From Paenarthrobacter sp. A20 (GTDB lineage: Bacteria > Actinomycetota > Actinomycetes > Actinomycetales > Micrococcaceae), in NCBI RefSeq assembly GCF_024168825.1, contig NZ_JALJWH010000001.1, positions 2,418,001-2,482,000 of the forward strand: a DNA stretch of 64,000 nucleotides, written 5' to 3'. Both the position numbers and the translations under genes were made by a program. The first letter of the stretch is position 1, and every line of letters begins with the position of its first letter. Positions 8,517 to 19,083 of this stretch are shown one piece after another. The notes under the pieces are model-generated. The model did no database searches. It was not told the DNA's origin and saw only the letters and a program-made list of their open reading frames with translations.

Positions 8517-9161
8517 CTAAAGCTTGAGGTACGTTTTCAGCTCTTCGTGGCCTTGGACTTTCAAGGTCCAGTCGGGGCGTTTGAAGGTGCCCGGGGTGAG
8601 GCGGACTCTTTGGACTTCCTCAACTTTTTCGCCCCAGCCGTCGCGGAAGATGCCGTTGGGTTCGTAGCCGAGGCTGGTGGAGACGCCCAGGGATTGCTGA
8701 TTCCAGATGGCCGCTTCGGATTCGGCCACTTCCGCGTTCAGGTAATCGAAGGCGTAGCCGACGACGGCGGCGCGCATCTCCTTGCCGAAGCCCTGGCCTT
8801 GCGCGGACTGCTTGAGCCAGGAGCCTGTGCTGGCTGTCTTGAGGGTTTTGAAGTTCTTGGCGCCGATGTCCTGGACTCCCAAGAATTCGTCCCCGTGCCA
8901 GACAGCAAGGAGCAGCGTCCAGGATTCGGGCGTGAAGTTCGCGCGGCAGCGCCAGTACCACTGGGCCATGTTGGGGGCCAGCTCGTCCTCCGGCAGTTCC
9001 GTCCATGGAGTGCTGAACGGGCTCTTGCCCGGCTGGTGGACGCCTGATCGGGCTGCGGCCACGGCGGAAGGGATGTCTTCGTCGAAAACGGGACGGATGG
9101 TCAACCTCGGGGTGGTGAGGGTGAGTCCGAACGGGGGCCAGAGTTCTGCCAGCGATGTCAT
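8517..9161 (-). CDS. GNAT family N-acetyltransferase (RimJ/RimL type)
   Basis: Protein of 214 residues beginning with the RimJ-like strand LTTPRLTIRPVFDED and containing the acetyl-CoA pyrophosphate loop QGQGFGKEM (residues 121-129). It continues with NQQSLGVSTSLGYEPNG, the usual motif B of protein N-terminal alanine acetyltransferases. It transfers acetyl from acetyl-CoA to an amine; the acceptor is unknown. It stands alone with a clear ATG start and is tail-to-tail with the PhoH gene. Confidence 0.82.
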   Translation of the reverse strand: MTSLAELWPPFGLTLTTPRLTIRPVFDEDIPSAVAAARSGVHQPGKSPFSTPWTELPEDELAPNMAQWYWRCRANFTPESWTLLLAVWHGDEFLGVQDIGAKNFKTLKTASTGSWLKQSAQGQGFGKEMRAAVVGYAFDYLNAEVAESEAAIWNQQSLGVSTSLGYEPNGIFRDGWGEKVEEVQRVRLTPGTFKRPDWTLKVQGHEELKTYLKL

Positions 9162-9193
9162 CGCCGTAGCTTAGCCCGGAATCCGTCTGAACC

Positions 9194-9961
9194 TCAGGCC
9201 GCGGGGCCGATGTCCCATGAGATGTGGCGCCGGACGTCGGTGAGGTTCATGGACTCAGCCAGGAAAAGGTCGTCCAGCATGTACTCATCGACCGCGAGGA
9301 TCTTCAGCCAGTGGCCTTTGCCGGAGGAGTCCCCGTCGAGGCTCTGGCTCGCAACGCAAACTCCCGTGCCGGCGTCGATCCTTATCAATGTCCGGCCAGG
9401 GTGGGCGAGGGGCTCGGCCGGATCAGAGGGCACATAGGTCCTGCTGCGGGTCACGACGGTTTCCAAGGCAGGGCGGCCCTCGTGGTCCACCTGCCGTGGT
9501 TCCTCCAGGAAGACCCGGTTGGTGTCCGGGAATTCCAGCGGCACAGGTGCGTTGCCTGCCAGTTCCACCGGGTCCAATGCGGCGGCAAGGCGGCCGTTAC
9601 CGAAGGAGGGCTCGCCGTAGGCGGCCTCCGGGCGCCGGCGGACCAAGCCGGCGTCGTCATAAACGGGGGTCACCAGGTGGGCTGGAAGCAACCACGAACG
9701 GCGTGTGGCGGACACGTACAGACCATCCCGGGAATCGTTGATGCCGGTGGTGCTGTGCAGTAGCTGGCCATCCGTTGTCTCCAGGCGAAGGGCGCCCGGG
9801 CGCCGCAGCCAGGCGCGGACCATGCCGGCCCCCGTCCCGGGCCGCTCCAAGTATTCGAAGCGAAGGCTCGTCCACTTCCACGGCGAAGAACGGCAGAGAT
9901 TCCGGAATGTGGAGGACATGTCGAAACCCGGTCCAGCTGTACTGTAGTGCCCCATATCCAC
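9194..9961 (-). CDS. Conserved-looking hypothetical protein, 255 aa
   Basis: I do not recognise this family. The product is soluble-looking, with no signal peptide or membrane helix. It is rich in beta-forming segments, for example RLETTDGQLLHSTTG, TLIRIDAGTGVCVASQS and HWLKILAVDEYM. The alternation of short strands and the phrase RIDAGTGVCVA recall domains that score conditions on a surface or outer-membrane-lipoprotein-like barrel, but this is weak. GTG at 9961 is the longest start; ATG two codons later is equally possible, and no good ribosome site is seen. Codon use is like its neighbours. The gene is divergent from the A24 peptidase gene and downstream of nothing obviously related. Confidence 0.65.
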   Translation of the reverse strand: MDMGHYSTAGPGFDMSSTFRNLCRSSPWKWTSLRFEYLERPGTGAGMVRAWLRRPGALRLETTDGQLLHSTTGINDSRDGLYVSATRRSWLLPAHLVTPVYDDAGLVRRRPEAAYGEPSFGNGRLAAALDPVELAGNAPVPLEFPDTNRVFLEEPRQVDHEGRPALETVVTRSRTYVPSDPAEPLAHPGRTLIRIDAGTGVCVASQSLDGDSSGKGHWLKILAVDEYMLDDLFLAESMNLTDVRRHISWDIGPAA

Positions 9962-10014
9962 AGTTTACCTAGGGGTTCACGCGGCCCCGGGGCGAAACCG
10001 GATAGCATCCGAGG

Positions 10015-10560
10015 GTGATCCGACGACTCTCCGAACTCTGGGATGCCACACCACTGGGCTTCTGGCTCGTGATGGTCGCTGCCCTCTACTTTGTGGTGAT
10101 GGCTGTCCGTCTCACGGTGATTGACGTGCGGAGCCACCTATTGCCCAACCGCATCGTGTTTCCGTCGTACGCAGTGGCCGGGGTGCTCCTGCTGGCCGCG
10201 GCGCTGGTGGCGTTCTTCTCTGACGCTGGCCCGGCTGTTGGCGCTGTGTTGTTCGGCGTGCCGGGCCTTGGAGTAATCGCCGGCGGCGCTGTCCTTTGGC
10301 TTTTCTACTTCGTGCTGCGCCTCATTCACCCGCCGGGAATGGGCTTCGGCGACGTCAAACTCGCTGGAGTGCTGGGCCTCTACCTGGGCTACTTGGGGTG
10401 GACCCATGTGTTCGCGGGGACCTTCGCCGCTTTCATCCTGGGCGGGCTGTGGAGCCTGGTCATCCTGCTGTCACGGCGCGGCACACTGCGCTCGGCCATT
10501 CCGTTTGGCCCGTTCATGCTGGCCGGCGCAGCGGCTGCCATGGTGGTCCTGCCGGCGTGA
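10015..10560 (+). CDS. A24 family prepilin peptidase, short form
   Basis: Membrane aspartyl protease of 181 residues lacking the N-methyltransferase domain of full PilD. The two catalytic aspartates are D37 (TVIDVRSHLLPN) and D113 in GFGD, the GxGD motif. About five transmembrane helices are visible. It would cleave class-III leader peptides of type IV pilins or Flp/Tad pilins, but no pilus gene lies in the window, so its substrates are encoded elsewhere. Translation starts at GTG, 53 bp from the divergent hypothetical gene. Confidence 0.87.
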   Translation: MIRRLSELWDATPLGFWLVMVAALYFVVMAVRLTVIDVRSHLLPNRIVFPSYAVAGVLLLAAALVAFFSDAGPAVGAVLFGVPGLGVIAGGAVLWLFYFVLRLIHPPGMGFGDVKLAGVLGLYLGYLGWTHVFAGTFAAFILGGLWSLVILLSRRGTLRSAIPFGPFMLAGAAAAMVVLPA

Positions 10561-10763
10561 GGCTCCGAGCCGATGCCAACTGCGGCCAAACTGCAACGCT
10601 CCCCGTCTTCTCCACGTTCACCGGGCCGCGGCATGCTTAGCCCAGCGAATGTTATGACGCGCCAGGAGAGGTCGCGATGCAGCGGATCAGGGTGAGGGTA
10701 CGTTCCCTGCCTTGCGTGCCATGGATTCACACGCCACCATCGAATTGAAGGAAAGCTGAGACC

Positions 10764-11240
10764 ATGGGTGCACCGGAATTCGTGCTCAAACTGAGGGAAA
10801 AGATCGGCAACGACCCCCTATGGCTGCCCGCCGTGCGGGGAGTGGTCTTCGATGACGAAGGCAGGGTTTTGTTGGGCCAGCGTGCCGACAACGGCCACTG
10901 GGCCCTCATCACCGGAATGCTGGAGCCCGGGGAACATCCTGCGCCCGGGCTCGTGCGGGAAATTTTCGAGGAAACCGCGGTGGTGGCCGAGACCGAGCGC
11001 ATCATCGGCGTCGGGGTTGTAGGGCCGGTGACGTTCCCCAATGGCGACGTGTGCGACTTCCTGGACATCACGTTCCGGTGCCGGTATGTGTCCGGGGAAG
11101 CACGGGTCAACGACGACGAATCACTGGCCGTCGGGTGGTTCACGTTGGACGACCTTCCGGACATGAGCGCCGGGAACCTGGAAGCGATCAGGCTTGCCAC
11201 GGAGCCCGAAGGCCCCGTGGCATACCAGCTGGAGGACTGA
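10764..11240 (+). CDS. Nudix hydrolase
   Basis: Protein of 158 residues that hydrolyses nucleoside diphosphates linked to another moiety. The Nudix box lies at residues 51-73 (G51, E57, R65, E66, E69, E70). The last conserved glycine of the box is replaced by alanine (EETAVV), but the metal-binding glutamates are intact. The substrate is unknown. ATG follows GGAAAGC. The stop codon lies only 2 bp from the stop of the converging DHA2 transporter gene, so no terminator fits between them. Confidence 0.85.
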   Translation: MGAPEFVLKLREKIGNDPLWLPAVRGVVFDDEGRVLLGQRADNGHWALITGMLEPGEHPAPGLVREIFEETAVVAETERIIGVGVVGPVTFPNGDVCDFLDITFRCRYVSGEARVNDDESLAVGWFTLDDLPDMSAGNLEAIRLATEPEGPVAYQLED

Positions 11241-11242
11241 AC

Positions 11243-13596
<2,354 letters not shown>

Positions 13597-13605
13597 AAAG
13601 TAAAG

Positions 13606-13634
13606 TTTTGCACTCCAGTTCGGAAAGTGCAAAA
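13606..13634. promoter_or_regulatory. Inverted repeat upstream of the TetR-DHA2 operon (candidate operator)
   Basis: TTTTGCACT (13606-13614) and AGTGCAAAA (13626-13634) are exact reverse complements separated by 11 bp. A third half-site, TTTGCACT, lies at 13580-13587 inside the first codons of the gene. Their position immediately in front of the TetR start suggests autoregulation. Confidence 0.6.
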
Positions 13635-13684
13635 AGATCAGGGTGTGCTGTTGCTCATAGTTCCGGTGCGAACATCGCCCGGGT

Positions 13685-13732
13685 ACGACGACGGCCGGTA
13701 CCTTTCGTGCGAAAGGTACCGGCCGTCGTCGT
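13685..13732. terminator. 23-bp perfect hairpin, probable fumC terminator
   Basis: The arms 13685-13707 and 13710-13732 are exact reverse complements (beginning ACGACGACGGCCGGTACC) around a 2-nt centre. The hairpin starts 10 bp after the fumC stop codon on the minus strand and precedes the TetR promoter. Confidence 0.75.
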
Positions 13733-13742
13733 GCTGTGGGTA

Positions 13743-15170
13743 TTAAGCCTTGTGCGCAGGGGACGTCATGGTGGTGACGTCCAGGGCCTTGTCCAGCTCA
13801 GCCTCGGTGACTTTGCCTTCGCCCTCACCGACGAAGCCGAGCTTTTCGGTTGCCTGGCGGATGGTCAGGCCTTCCTTGACGGCGATCTTGGCGATCTTGG
13901 CCGCGTTTTCGTACCCGATGAACTTGTTCAGCGGGGTGACGATGGACGGGGACGCCTCAGCCAGGAAGCGGGCGCGCTCAACGTTGGCGGTGATGCCGTC
14001 GATCATCTTGTCGGCCATGACGCGGCTGGTGTTGGCCAGCAAGCGGATGGACTCAAGAAGGTTGGCGGCCATGACGGGGATTCCGACATTCAGCTCGAAA
14101 GCGCCGTTGGTGCCGGACCAGGCGATGGTGGTGTCGTTGCCGATGACCTGTGCGCAGGCCATGATCGAGGCTTCGCAGATGACCGGGTTGACCTTGCCCG
14201 GCATGATCGAAGAACCCGGCTGAAGGTCCGGAATGGCGATTTCGCCAAGGCCCGTGTTGGGTCCGGAGCCCATCCAGCGGAGGTCGTTGTTGATCTTCAT
14301 GAAGGAGATCGCGATGTTGCGCAGCTGGCTGGAGCCTTCGATGAGGCCGTCACGGTTCGCCTGGGCCTCGAAGTGGTCGCGGGCTTCGGTGAGGGGCAAG
14401 CCGGTGTCGGCGGCGAGGAGTTCGATAACGCGCTCCGGGAAGCCGGCCGGGGTGTTGATGCCCGTGCCGACGGCGGTGCCGCCCAGCGGAACTTCGGCAA
14501 CGCGGGGGAGTGCGGCGTTGATGCGCTCGATGCCATAACGAACCTGGGCGGCGTAGCCGCCAAACTCCTGGCCGAGCATGACGGGCGTAGCGTCCATGAG
14601 GTGCGTGCGGCCGGACTTGACGACTGCCTTGAACTCAACAGCCTTGCGGTCCAGGGAGGCTGCCAGGTACTCGAGGGCCGGGATCAGGTCGTTGATCAGG
14701 GCCGACGTGGCGGCAACGTGCACGGACGTCGGGAAGACGTCGTTGGAGGACTGCGATGCGTTCACGTGGTCGTTCGGGTGGACAACCTTGTCACTCCCGG
14801 CAGCCGCGAGGGCGCGCGATGCGAGCTCTGCGATGACCTCGTTGGTGTTCATGTTGGAGGACGTACCCGAACCCGTCTGGAAGACGTCGATCGGGAAGTC
14901 GCCGTCGTACTTACCGGCAGCGACCTCATCGGCAGCGGAAGCGATGGCCTTGGCGAGCTCTTCATCGAGCACCCCCAGTTCGGCGTTCGCCAGAGCGGCG
15001 GCCTTCTTCACGCGGGCCAGGGCCTCGATGTGGGTGCGCTCAAGCGTCTTGCCGGAGATCGGGAAGTTCTCCACAGCACGCTGCGTCTGGGCGCGGTACA
15101 GGGCGTTCACGGGGACGCGAACTTCGCCCATCGTGTCATGTTCAATACGGAACTCAGTGGTGGAAGTCAT
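13743..15170 (-). CDS. fumC: Class II fumarate hydratase
   Basis: Protein of 475 residues of the iron-independent homotetrameric fumarase class, interconverting fumarate and malate in the TCA cycle. The superfamily signature [11 protein letters not shown] lies at residues 319-329 with the catalytic serine. [12 protein letters not shown] (101-112) and [12 protein letters not shown] (133-144) form the active site. It is a soluble cytoplasmic enzyme of normal length. ATG start at 15170. Its neighbours are carbonic anhydrase and DUF4245/glpX; fum and glpX are also adjacent in M. tuberculosis (Rv1098c-Rv1099c). Confidence 0.95.
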   Translation of the reverse strand: MTSTTEFRIEHDTMGEVRVPVNALYRAQTQRAVENFPISGKTLERTHIEALARVKKAAALANAELGVLDEELAKAIASAADEVAAGKYDGDFPIDVFQTGSGTSSNMNTNEVIAELASRALAAAGSDKVVHPNDHVNASQSSNDVFPTSVHVAATSALINDLIPALEYLAASLDRKAVEFKAVVKSGRTHLMDATPVMLGQEFGGYAAQVRYGIERINAALPRVAEVPLGGTAVGTGINTPAGFPERVIELLAADTGLPLTEARDHFEAQANRDGLIEGSSQLRNIAISFMKINNDLRWMGSGPNTGLGEIAIPDLQPGSSIMPGKVNPVICEASIMACAQVIGNDTTIAWSGTNGAFELNVGIPVMAANLLESIRLLANTSRVMADKMIDGITANVERARFLAEASPSIVTPLNKFIGYENAAKIAKIAVKEGLTIRQATEKLGFVGEGEGKVTEAELDKALDVTTMTSPAHKA

Positions 15171-15224
15171 GGGGCTAGCTTAGGGCGATTGGACGCCCCA
15201 CAGAAAACCCGGAGGGGAGTGCTA

Positions 15225-15252
15225 CGTGCTCCGGCGCCGGGGCCGGAGCACG
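15225..15252. terminator. Hairpin terminator after the carbonic anhydrase gene
   Basis: CGTGCTCCGGC and GCCGGAGCACG are exact 11-bp arms around a 6-nt loop, 5 bp downstream of the carbonic anhydrase stop on the minus strand. Flanking GGAGG and CCTCC extend the stem. Confidence 0.7.
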
Positions 15253-15257
15253 GCCTC

Positions 15258-15872
15258 CTAGAGCTTGCCGATCCCGGAAACGAGGGCCGCACGGCCTTCA
15301 TCGAGCTTGTACGACAGGCCGATCACAGCCACCCGGCCGTCGTCGATGGCGTCGGAAATCACACGCGAGCTGTCAGCCAGGCGGGCCGCGGTCTGCTTGA
15401 CGTGCTCCACCACCATGTCGTTGACGTCCTCCTGGCTGTTGCGCTTGGCCGTCAGGACCGACGGCGTGATGCGCTCGACGAGGTCGCGGATGAAGCCGGG
15501 AGGCATCTCGCCCGTTTCCACCGCAGCCTTGGTGGCCTTCACGGCACCACAGCTGTCATGGCCCAGGATGACGATCAGGGGAACCCGGAGTTCACTGATG
15601 CTGTATTCGAGGGAGCCAAGAACGGCGTCATCAATGACCTGGCCGGCCGTGCGGACCACGAAGGCGTCGCCGAGCCCGAGGTCGAAAATGATCTCTGCAG
15701 CAAGCCGGGAATCCGAGCAGCCAAAGATCACGGCAAACGGATTCTGGTTCTCAATGAGGGAAGAGCGTCGCGAAGCATCCTGGTTGGGGTGCAGGGATTC
15801 GCCGGAAACAAAACGTTCGTTGCCCTCGCGGAGACGGCGCCACGCCAGGGCTGGAGTCAGGTAAGTAGGCAC
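15258..15872 (-). CDS. Beta-class carbonic anhydrase
   Basis: Protein of 204 residues that interconverts CO2 and bicarbonate. The zinc ligands are C52, H105 and C108, and the Asp-Arg dyad is D54-R56 in CSDSR; the second motif is GHDSCGA. The whole fold is present. Start is GTG with AAGG a few bases upstream. It lies between DUF4245 and fumC in the same direction, with 70 bp to the former. Bicarbonate supply for carboxylases such as PurK is a plausible role, but this is inference. Confidence 0.93.
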   Translation of the reverse strand: MPTYLTPALAWRRLREGNERFVSGESLHPNQDASRRSSLIENQNPFAVIFGCSDSRLAAEIIFDLGLGDAFVVRTAGQVIDDAVLGSLEYSISELRVPLIVILGHDSCGAVKATKAAVETGEMPPGFIRDLVERITPSVLTAKRNSQEDVNDMVVEHVKQTAARLADSSRVISDAIDDGRVAVIGLSYKLDEGRAALVSGIGKL

Positions 15873-15942
15873 GAGCCTTACTTTACGACGCGGACGGGGC
15901 AGTCCGTGAAACTGTTGCGCCGGGTTAGCCGGATACCGGGGC

Positions 15943-16644
15943 TTAAGCGGACGGCTGCGCTGAAGGAGTTACCGTGGCCGGAGCGGACGGCAACGGTGCC
16001 TGATCCGCGGACTTAACGACGGCGGCCGCCAGCGTTGCGAACTCGTCAAGGCTTGCAGTGCCGCTCAGGATGAGGGTGGTACCGCGGTACTCCAAGACCA
16101 TGCTGCGCTTTTCCTTGCCGGAGTCGCGCAGCTCCCAGTCCTGGCCGCCGGCGTTTCGCGTGCCGGTGACCGGGAGGTTCTCCGTCTGCTGCAGAACCCA
16201 GGTGGGGTTGGCCTGGCTCGTCTGGGTGAGGCCAATGAAGGCCTCCTTCGGTGTCAGGAAACCAATCTCCCAGGTGGGGACACCGGATCCTGTGCCGGAC
16301 TCCCAGCGCGCGTAGTTGGGTTTGAATGTGTCGCCGGTATCAGGAGTGACAGGTGTGAATCCTGCCACACCTGTGGCGTTGCGGGCGATGGCCGCCACAT
16401 CAACATTGGGCCTGAAGCCCTCGCCCTTGGGGGCCGGGTTCATCAAAACGATGGGGAGGAAAGCCAGGACGCAGACCAGCAGTGCAATGACCATGCCAAT
16501 GACCGAAGCGTTGGCCCGCTTGGCAGCTTTCGCCGCAATGACGGGTTTATACGGGGCATCGGGGATGGACTGGGCATCGTTTTGGTTAGCCGCTGCAGCG
16601 TCCGATTGGTTCCCGGCTGCGGGCTTGTCCTGCGTTTCACTCAC
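15943..16644 (-). CDS. DUF4245 family membrane-anchored protein
   Basis: Protein of about 233 residues. A cytoplasmic N-terminus of about 45 residues rich in Ala, Asn and Asp is followed by one transmembrane helix (NASVIGMVIALLVCVLAFLPIVL) and an extracytoplasmic domain. The domain contains the family-typical segments NYARWESG and WEIGFLTPKEAFIGLTQT, then a Pro/Ser/Ala tail. DUF4245 has no known function; in M. tuberculosis it is Rv1100 next to glpX, as here. The GTG at 16644 has a GGAGGG stretch immediately upstream, with unusually short spacing. It is divergent from glpX. Confidence 0.83.
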   Translation of the reverse strand: MSETQDKPAAGNQSDAAAANQNDAQSIPDAPYKPVIAAKAAKRANASVIGMVIALLVCVLAFLPIVLMNPAPKGEGFRPNVDVAAIARNATGVAGFTPVTPDTGDTFKPNYARWESGTGSGVPTWEIGFLTPKEAFIGLTQTSQANPTWVLQQTENLPVTGTRNAGGQDWELRDSGKEKRSMVLEYRGTTLILSGTASLDEFATLAAAVVKSADQAPLPSAPATVTPSAQPSA

Positions 16645-16829
16645 CCCTCCATGATCCCTTATCGCGGCAGGGAACACACATCCGGCGACCTCACCGCAGG
16701 TATTGCGGGCTGTGGTCATCCAACGACTCCCAAGGGATGCGGCGACTATGATCGTTGGTAGAGGAACCCCGGGTTGCCCCGTGCAACCGTGTCCGGTCCC
16801 GTGAATCGTCACTCGAAGAAGAGGTTCAA

Positions 16830-17867
16830 GTGTCTCCTGCACCAATGACCCAGCAGTATTCCACGATTTCGCCGTCGCTCGCCGTCGGCATCGACGAACC
16901 CGACCGCAACCTTGCGCTTGAACTCGTCCGCGTCACCGAGGCCGCTGCCATTGCCGGCGGCCACTGGGTAGGCTTCGGCGACAAAAACAAGGCGGACGGC
17001 GCCGCCGTCGACGCCATGCGTTCGTTCCTTCACACAGTCCACTTCAACGGCGTCGTGGTCATCGGTGAAGGCGAAAAAGATGAAGCCCCCATGCTGTTCA
17101 ACGGTGAGCAGGTTGGTGACGGCACCGGCCCTGAGTGCGATGTCGCCGTCGACCCCATCGACGGAACCCGCCTGACCGCCCTTGGCATCAACAACGCCCT
17201 CGCTGTTCTGGCAGTGGCGGAACGTGGATCCATGTTCGACCCCTCGGCGGTCTTCTACATGGAGAAACTGGTTACCGGGCCTGAAGCTGCCGACATGGTT
17301 GACCTTCGCCTGCCCGTCAAGCAGAACCTGCACCTCATCGCCAAGGCCAAGGGCGTCAAGGTCAACCAGCTCAATGTCATGATCCTGGACCGCGACCGCC
17401 ACCGCCCGCTCGTGGAAGAAATCCGCGAAGCCGGTGCACGCACCAAGTTCATCATGGACGGCGACGTGGCCGGCGCCATCGCAGCAGCCCGCTCCGGCAC
17501 CGGTGTTGACGCCCTCATGGGCATCGGAGGCACCCCGGAAGGCATCGTTGCAGCCTGCGCCATCAAGTCCCTCGGTGGCGTCATCCAGGGCCGCCTGTGG
17601 CCGACGTCGGACGAAGAGAAGCAGAAGGCCATCGACGCCGGACACGACCTCGACCGCGTGTTGTCCACCAACGACCTCGTCACCTCCGATAACTGCTACT
17701 TCGCAGCTACCGGCATCACCGACGGCGACCTCCTCCACGGCGTGCGCTACCAGAAGGACCGCGTCATGACGCAGTCCATCGTGATGCGCTCCAAGTCGGG
17801 GACCGTCCGCTTCGTCGAAGCTGAGCACCACGCTTCCAAGTGGGAGACGTACGCGCGCAAGCCGTAA
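16830..17867 (+). CDS. glpX: Class II fructose-1,6-bisphosphatase
   Basis: Enzyme of 345 residues of the GlpX type, dephosphorylating fructose 1,6-bisphosphate in gluconeogenesis; it is the main FBPase of actinobacteria. The metal and phosphate motif DPIDGT is at residues 108-113, and the acidic motif [12 protein letters not shown] starts at residue 78. The GTG at 16830 has AGAGG a few bases upstream; the ATG at codon 6 is an alternative. The longer open frame upstream lacks homology-like character. The gene is divergent from DUF4245. Confidence 0.94.
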   Translation: MSPAPMTQQYSTISPSLAVGIDEPDRNLALELVRVTEAAAIAGGHWVGFGDKNKADGAAVDAMRSFLHTVHFNGVVVIGEGEKDEAPMLFNGEQVGDGTGPECDVAVDPIDGTRLTALGINNALAVLAVAERGSMFDPSAVFYMEKLVTGPEAADMVDLRLPVKQNLHLIAKAKGVKVNQLNVMILDRDRHRPLVEEIREAGARTKFIMDGDVAGAIAAARSGTGVDALMGIGGTPEGIVAACAIKSLGGVIQGRLWPTSDEEKQKAIDAGHDLDRVLSTNDLVTSDNCYFAATGITDGDLLHGVRYQKDRVMTQSIVMRSKSGTVRFVEAEHHASKWETYARKP

Positions 17868-17883
17868 CCCCTACGCAGCCAAC

Positions 17884-17967
17884 AGAAGGACGGCGGGCAT
17901 CGCTCGGCGGCTATCTCCTCGTACCTCGTCGATTTGATGCCGCTTTCGCGATACTCGCCGTCCTTCT
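17884..17967. repeat. Long-range inverted repeat downstream of glpX
   Basis: AGAAGGACGGCG (17884-17895) and CGCCGTCCTTCT (17956-17967) are exact 12-bp arms 60 bp apart. The element begins 16 bp after the glpX stop and could form a long hairpin in the transcript. Confidence 0.65.
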
Positions 17968-18058
17968 CTGTGCCCGGCCGGGTTCGGCTTCGCGCTGATA
18001 AAGGGTGGGGGGCCGTGCCGGGGGTGTGCCGCCACCACCTACTTTGATATTCCAACTC

Positions 18059-18091
18059 CTCGGACACGCCGGGTTCCCCGGCATGTCCGAG
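18059..18091. terminator. Hairpin between glpX and the FemAB-like gene
   Basis: CTCGGACACGCCGG and CCGGCATGTCCGAG pair over 14 bp with one mismatch around the loop GTTCC, between the two convergent genes. It is a likely terminator for the minus-strand operon ending at 18145. Confidence 0.6.
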
Positions 18092-18144
18092 TGCCACCGG
18101 CTCCAAAGTTAGTGCTGGAGGTACGGGCGGATCGCGGGAATCGC

Positions 18145-19080
18145 CTAGCGGAGCCTGTCGCGGAGCTTTCTGGCCAGTTGGTAGGCGCCGTAGCGGAGTT
18201 TGTTGACCGGGAGGTCCCATGTGCCGGGGTAGGAGACTTCGCGGCCACCGAAGGACTTCTTGAACGCCGTGAAGCCTGCCCATTTGTGGTCCGGCTGGTC
18301 TTCCGGCGCTACTCCCCAGAGGTCCACGTGCTTGAGGCCCTTTTCCTTGGCATCGGCCATGAGCGTTACCAGGAGGGGGATGCCCGCGCTGAGCTTACGG
18401 TGGGTGTCGTCCAGGGCTGCGTGGGCGTAGACGCGGGTGTCAGCGGAGTCGTAGGCGAAGGCTGCGGCGATCGGTTCGCCCTCAAGGTCTGCGATGAACA
18501 GCGTTCCCGCGCCCGAGGGCAGCAGGGATGCGGCCACTTGCGTGAGGTATTCATCGCTCTGGGGTTTGAAACCGTTACGGGCAGCGGTCAGGTGGAGGAA
18601 GTGCAGGAGCACGGAAATATCGGCGGGGTCCTGGGAGGCCCGGAACGTCACACCCTTCTTGTGGATGTTCCGGTACAGGTTCCGGTTGGTGGGCTTCATG
18701 CCGGCCAGGACGTCCTTGAAGTCGCCGTCCAGGTCCACGATCCAACTCAGCTCGGGCTGCTGGTTGACCGGCGCCGGCCGGAAGCCGCGCCCGCGGAGGA
18801 GAGGACCGGCGTCGGATGCTGTGAAACCTGCGGCCGCAGGTTCCATCCGGATGAAGACCGCACGTTCTTTCTTCGCCAGTGACATCAAAGCCGCTGTGGC
18901 GGCGTCGAACGCTTCCACGGACTCCGCGACGGGGCCGTAGGGCGCATAAATGACCTTGCCGGCGGGGTTCTTTTCCTCAATGGCGAGGAAGCTCCAGCCC
19001 GGGCCGGACTGTTCGTGGACACGGCGTCCCAAGGAACGCTGGACAGCAGCCCATGCCGGGGTTTGCAGGAAAAACTCCAT
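18145..19080 (-). CDS. FemAB/FemX-like peptidoglycan bridge aminoacyltransferase
   Basis: Protein of 311 residues with the tandem GNAT-like fold of the Fem family, which adds amino acids from aminoacyl-tRNA to the lipid II stem peptide. Typical pieces are FLQTPAWAAVQRSLG at the N-terminus, KPTNRNLYRNIHKKGVTF in the middle, and KHVDLWGV with WAGFTAFKKSFGG near the end. It lacks the long coiled-coil arm of staphylococcal FemA. Arthrobacter species have diverse interpeptide bridges, so such a gene is expected, but the added residue cannot be read here. ATG start lies 3 bp after manA, so it is the last gene of the purK-purE-LCP-manA operon. Confidence 0.85.
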   Translation of the reverse strand: MEFFLQTPAWAAVQRSLGRRVHEQSGPGWSFLAIEEKNPAGKVIYAPYGPVAESVEAFDAATAALMSLAKKERAVFIRMEPAAAGFTASDAGPLLRGRGFRPAPVNQQPELSWIVDLDGDFKDVLAGMKPTNRNLYRNIHKKGVTFRASQDPADISVLLHFLHLTAARNGFKPQSDEYLTQVAASLLPSGAGTLFIADLEGEPIAAAFAYDSADTRVYAHAALDDTHRKLSAGIPLLVTLMADAKEKGLKHVDLWGVAPEDQPDHKWAGFTAFKKSFGGREVSYPGTWDLPVNKLRYGAYQLARKLRDRLR

Positions 19081-19083
19081 GAA

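Noticed and set aside
10015..10560. Part of a pilus or Tad locus
   Set aside because: Only the peptidase gene is present; no pilin, ATPase or assembly gene nearby.
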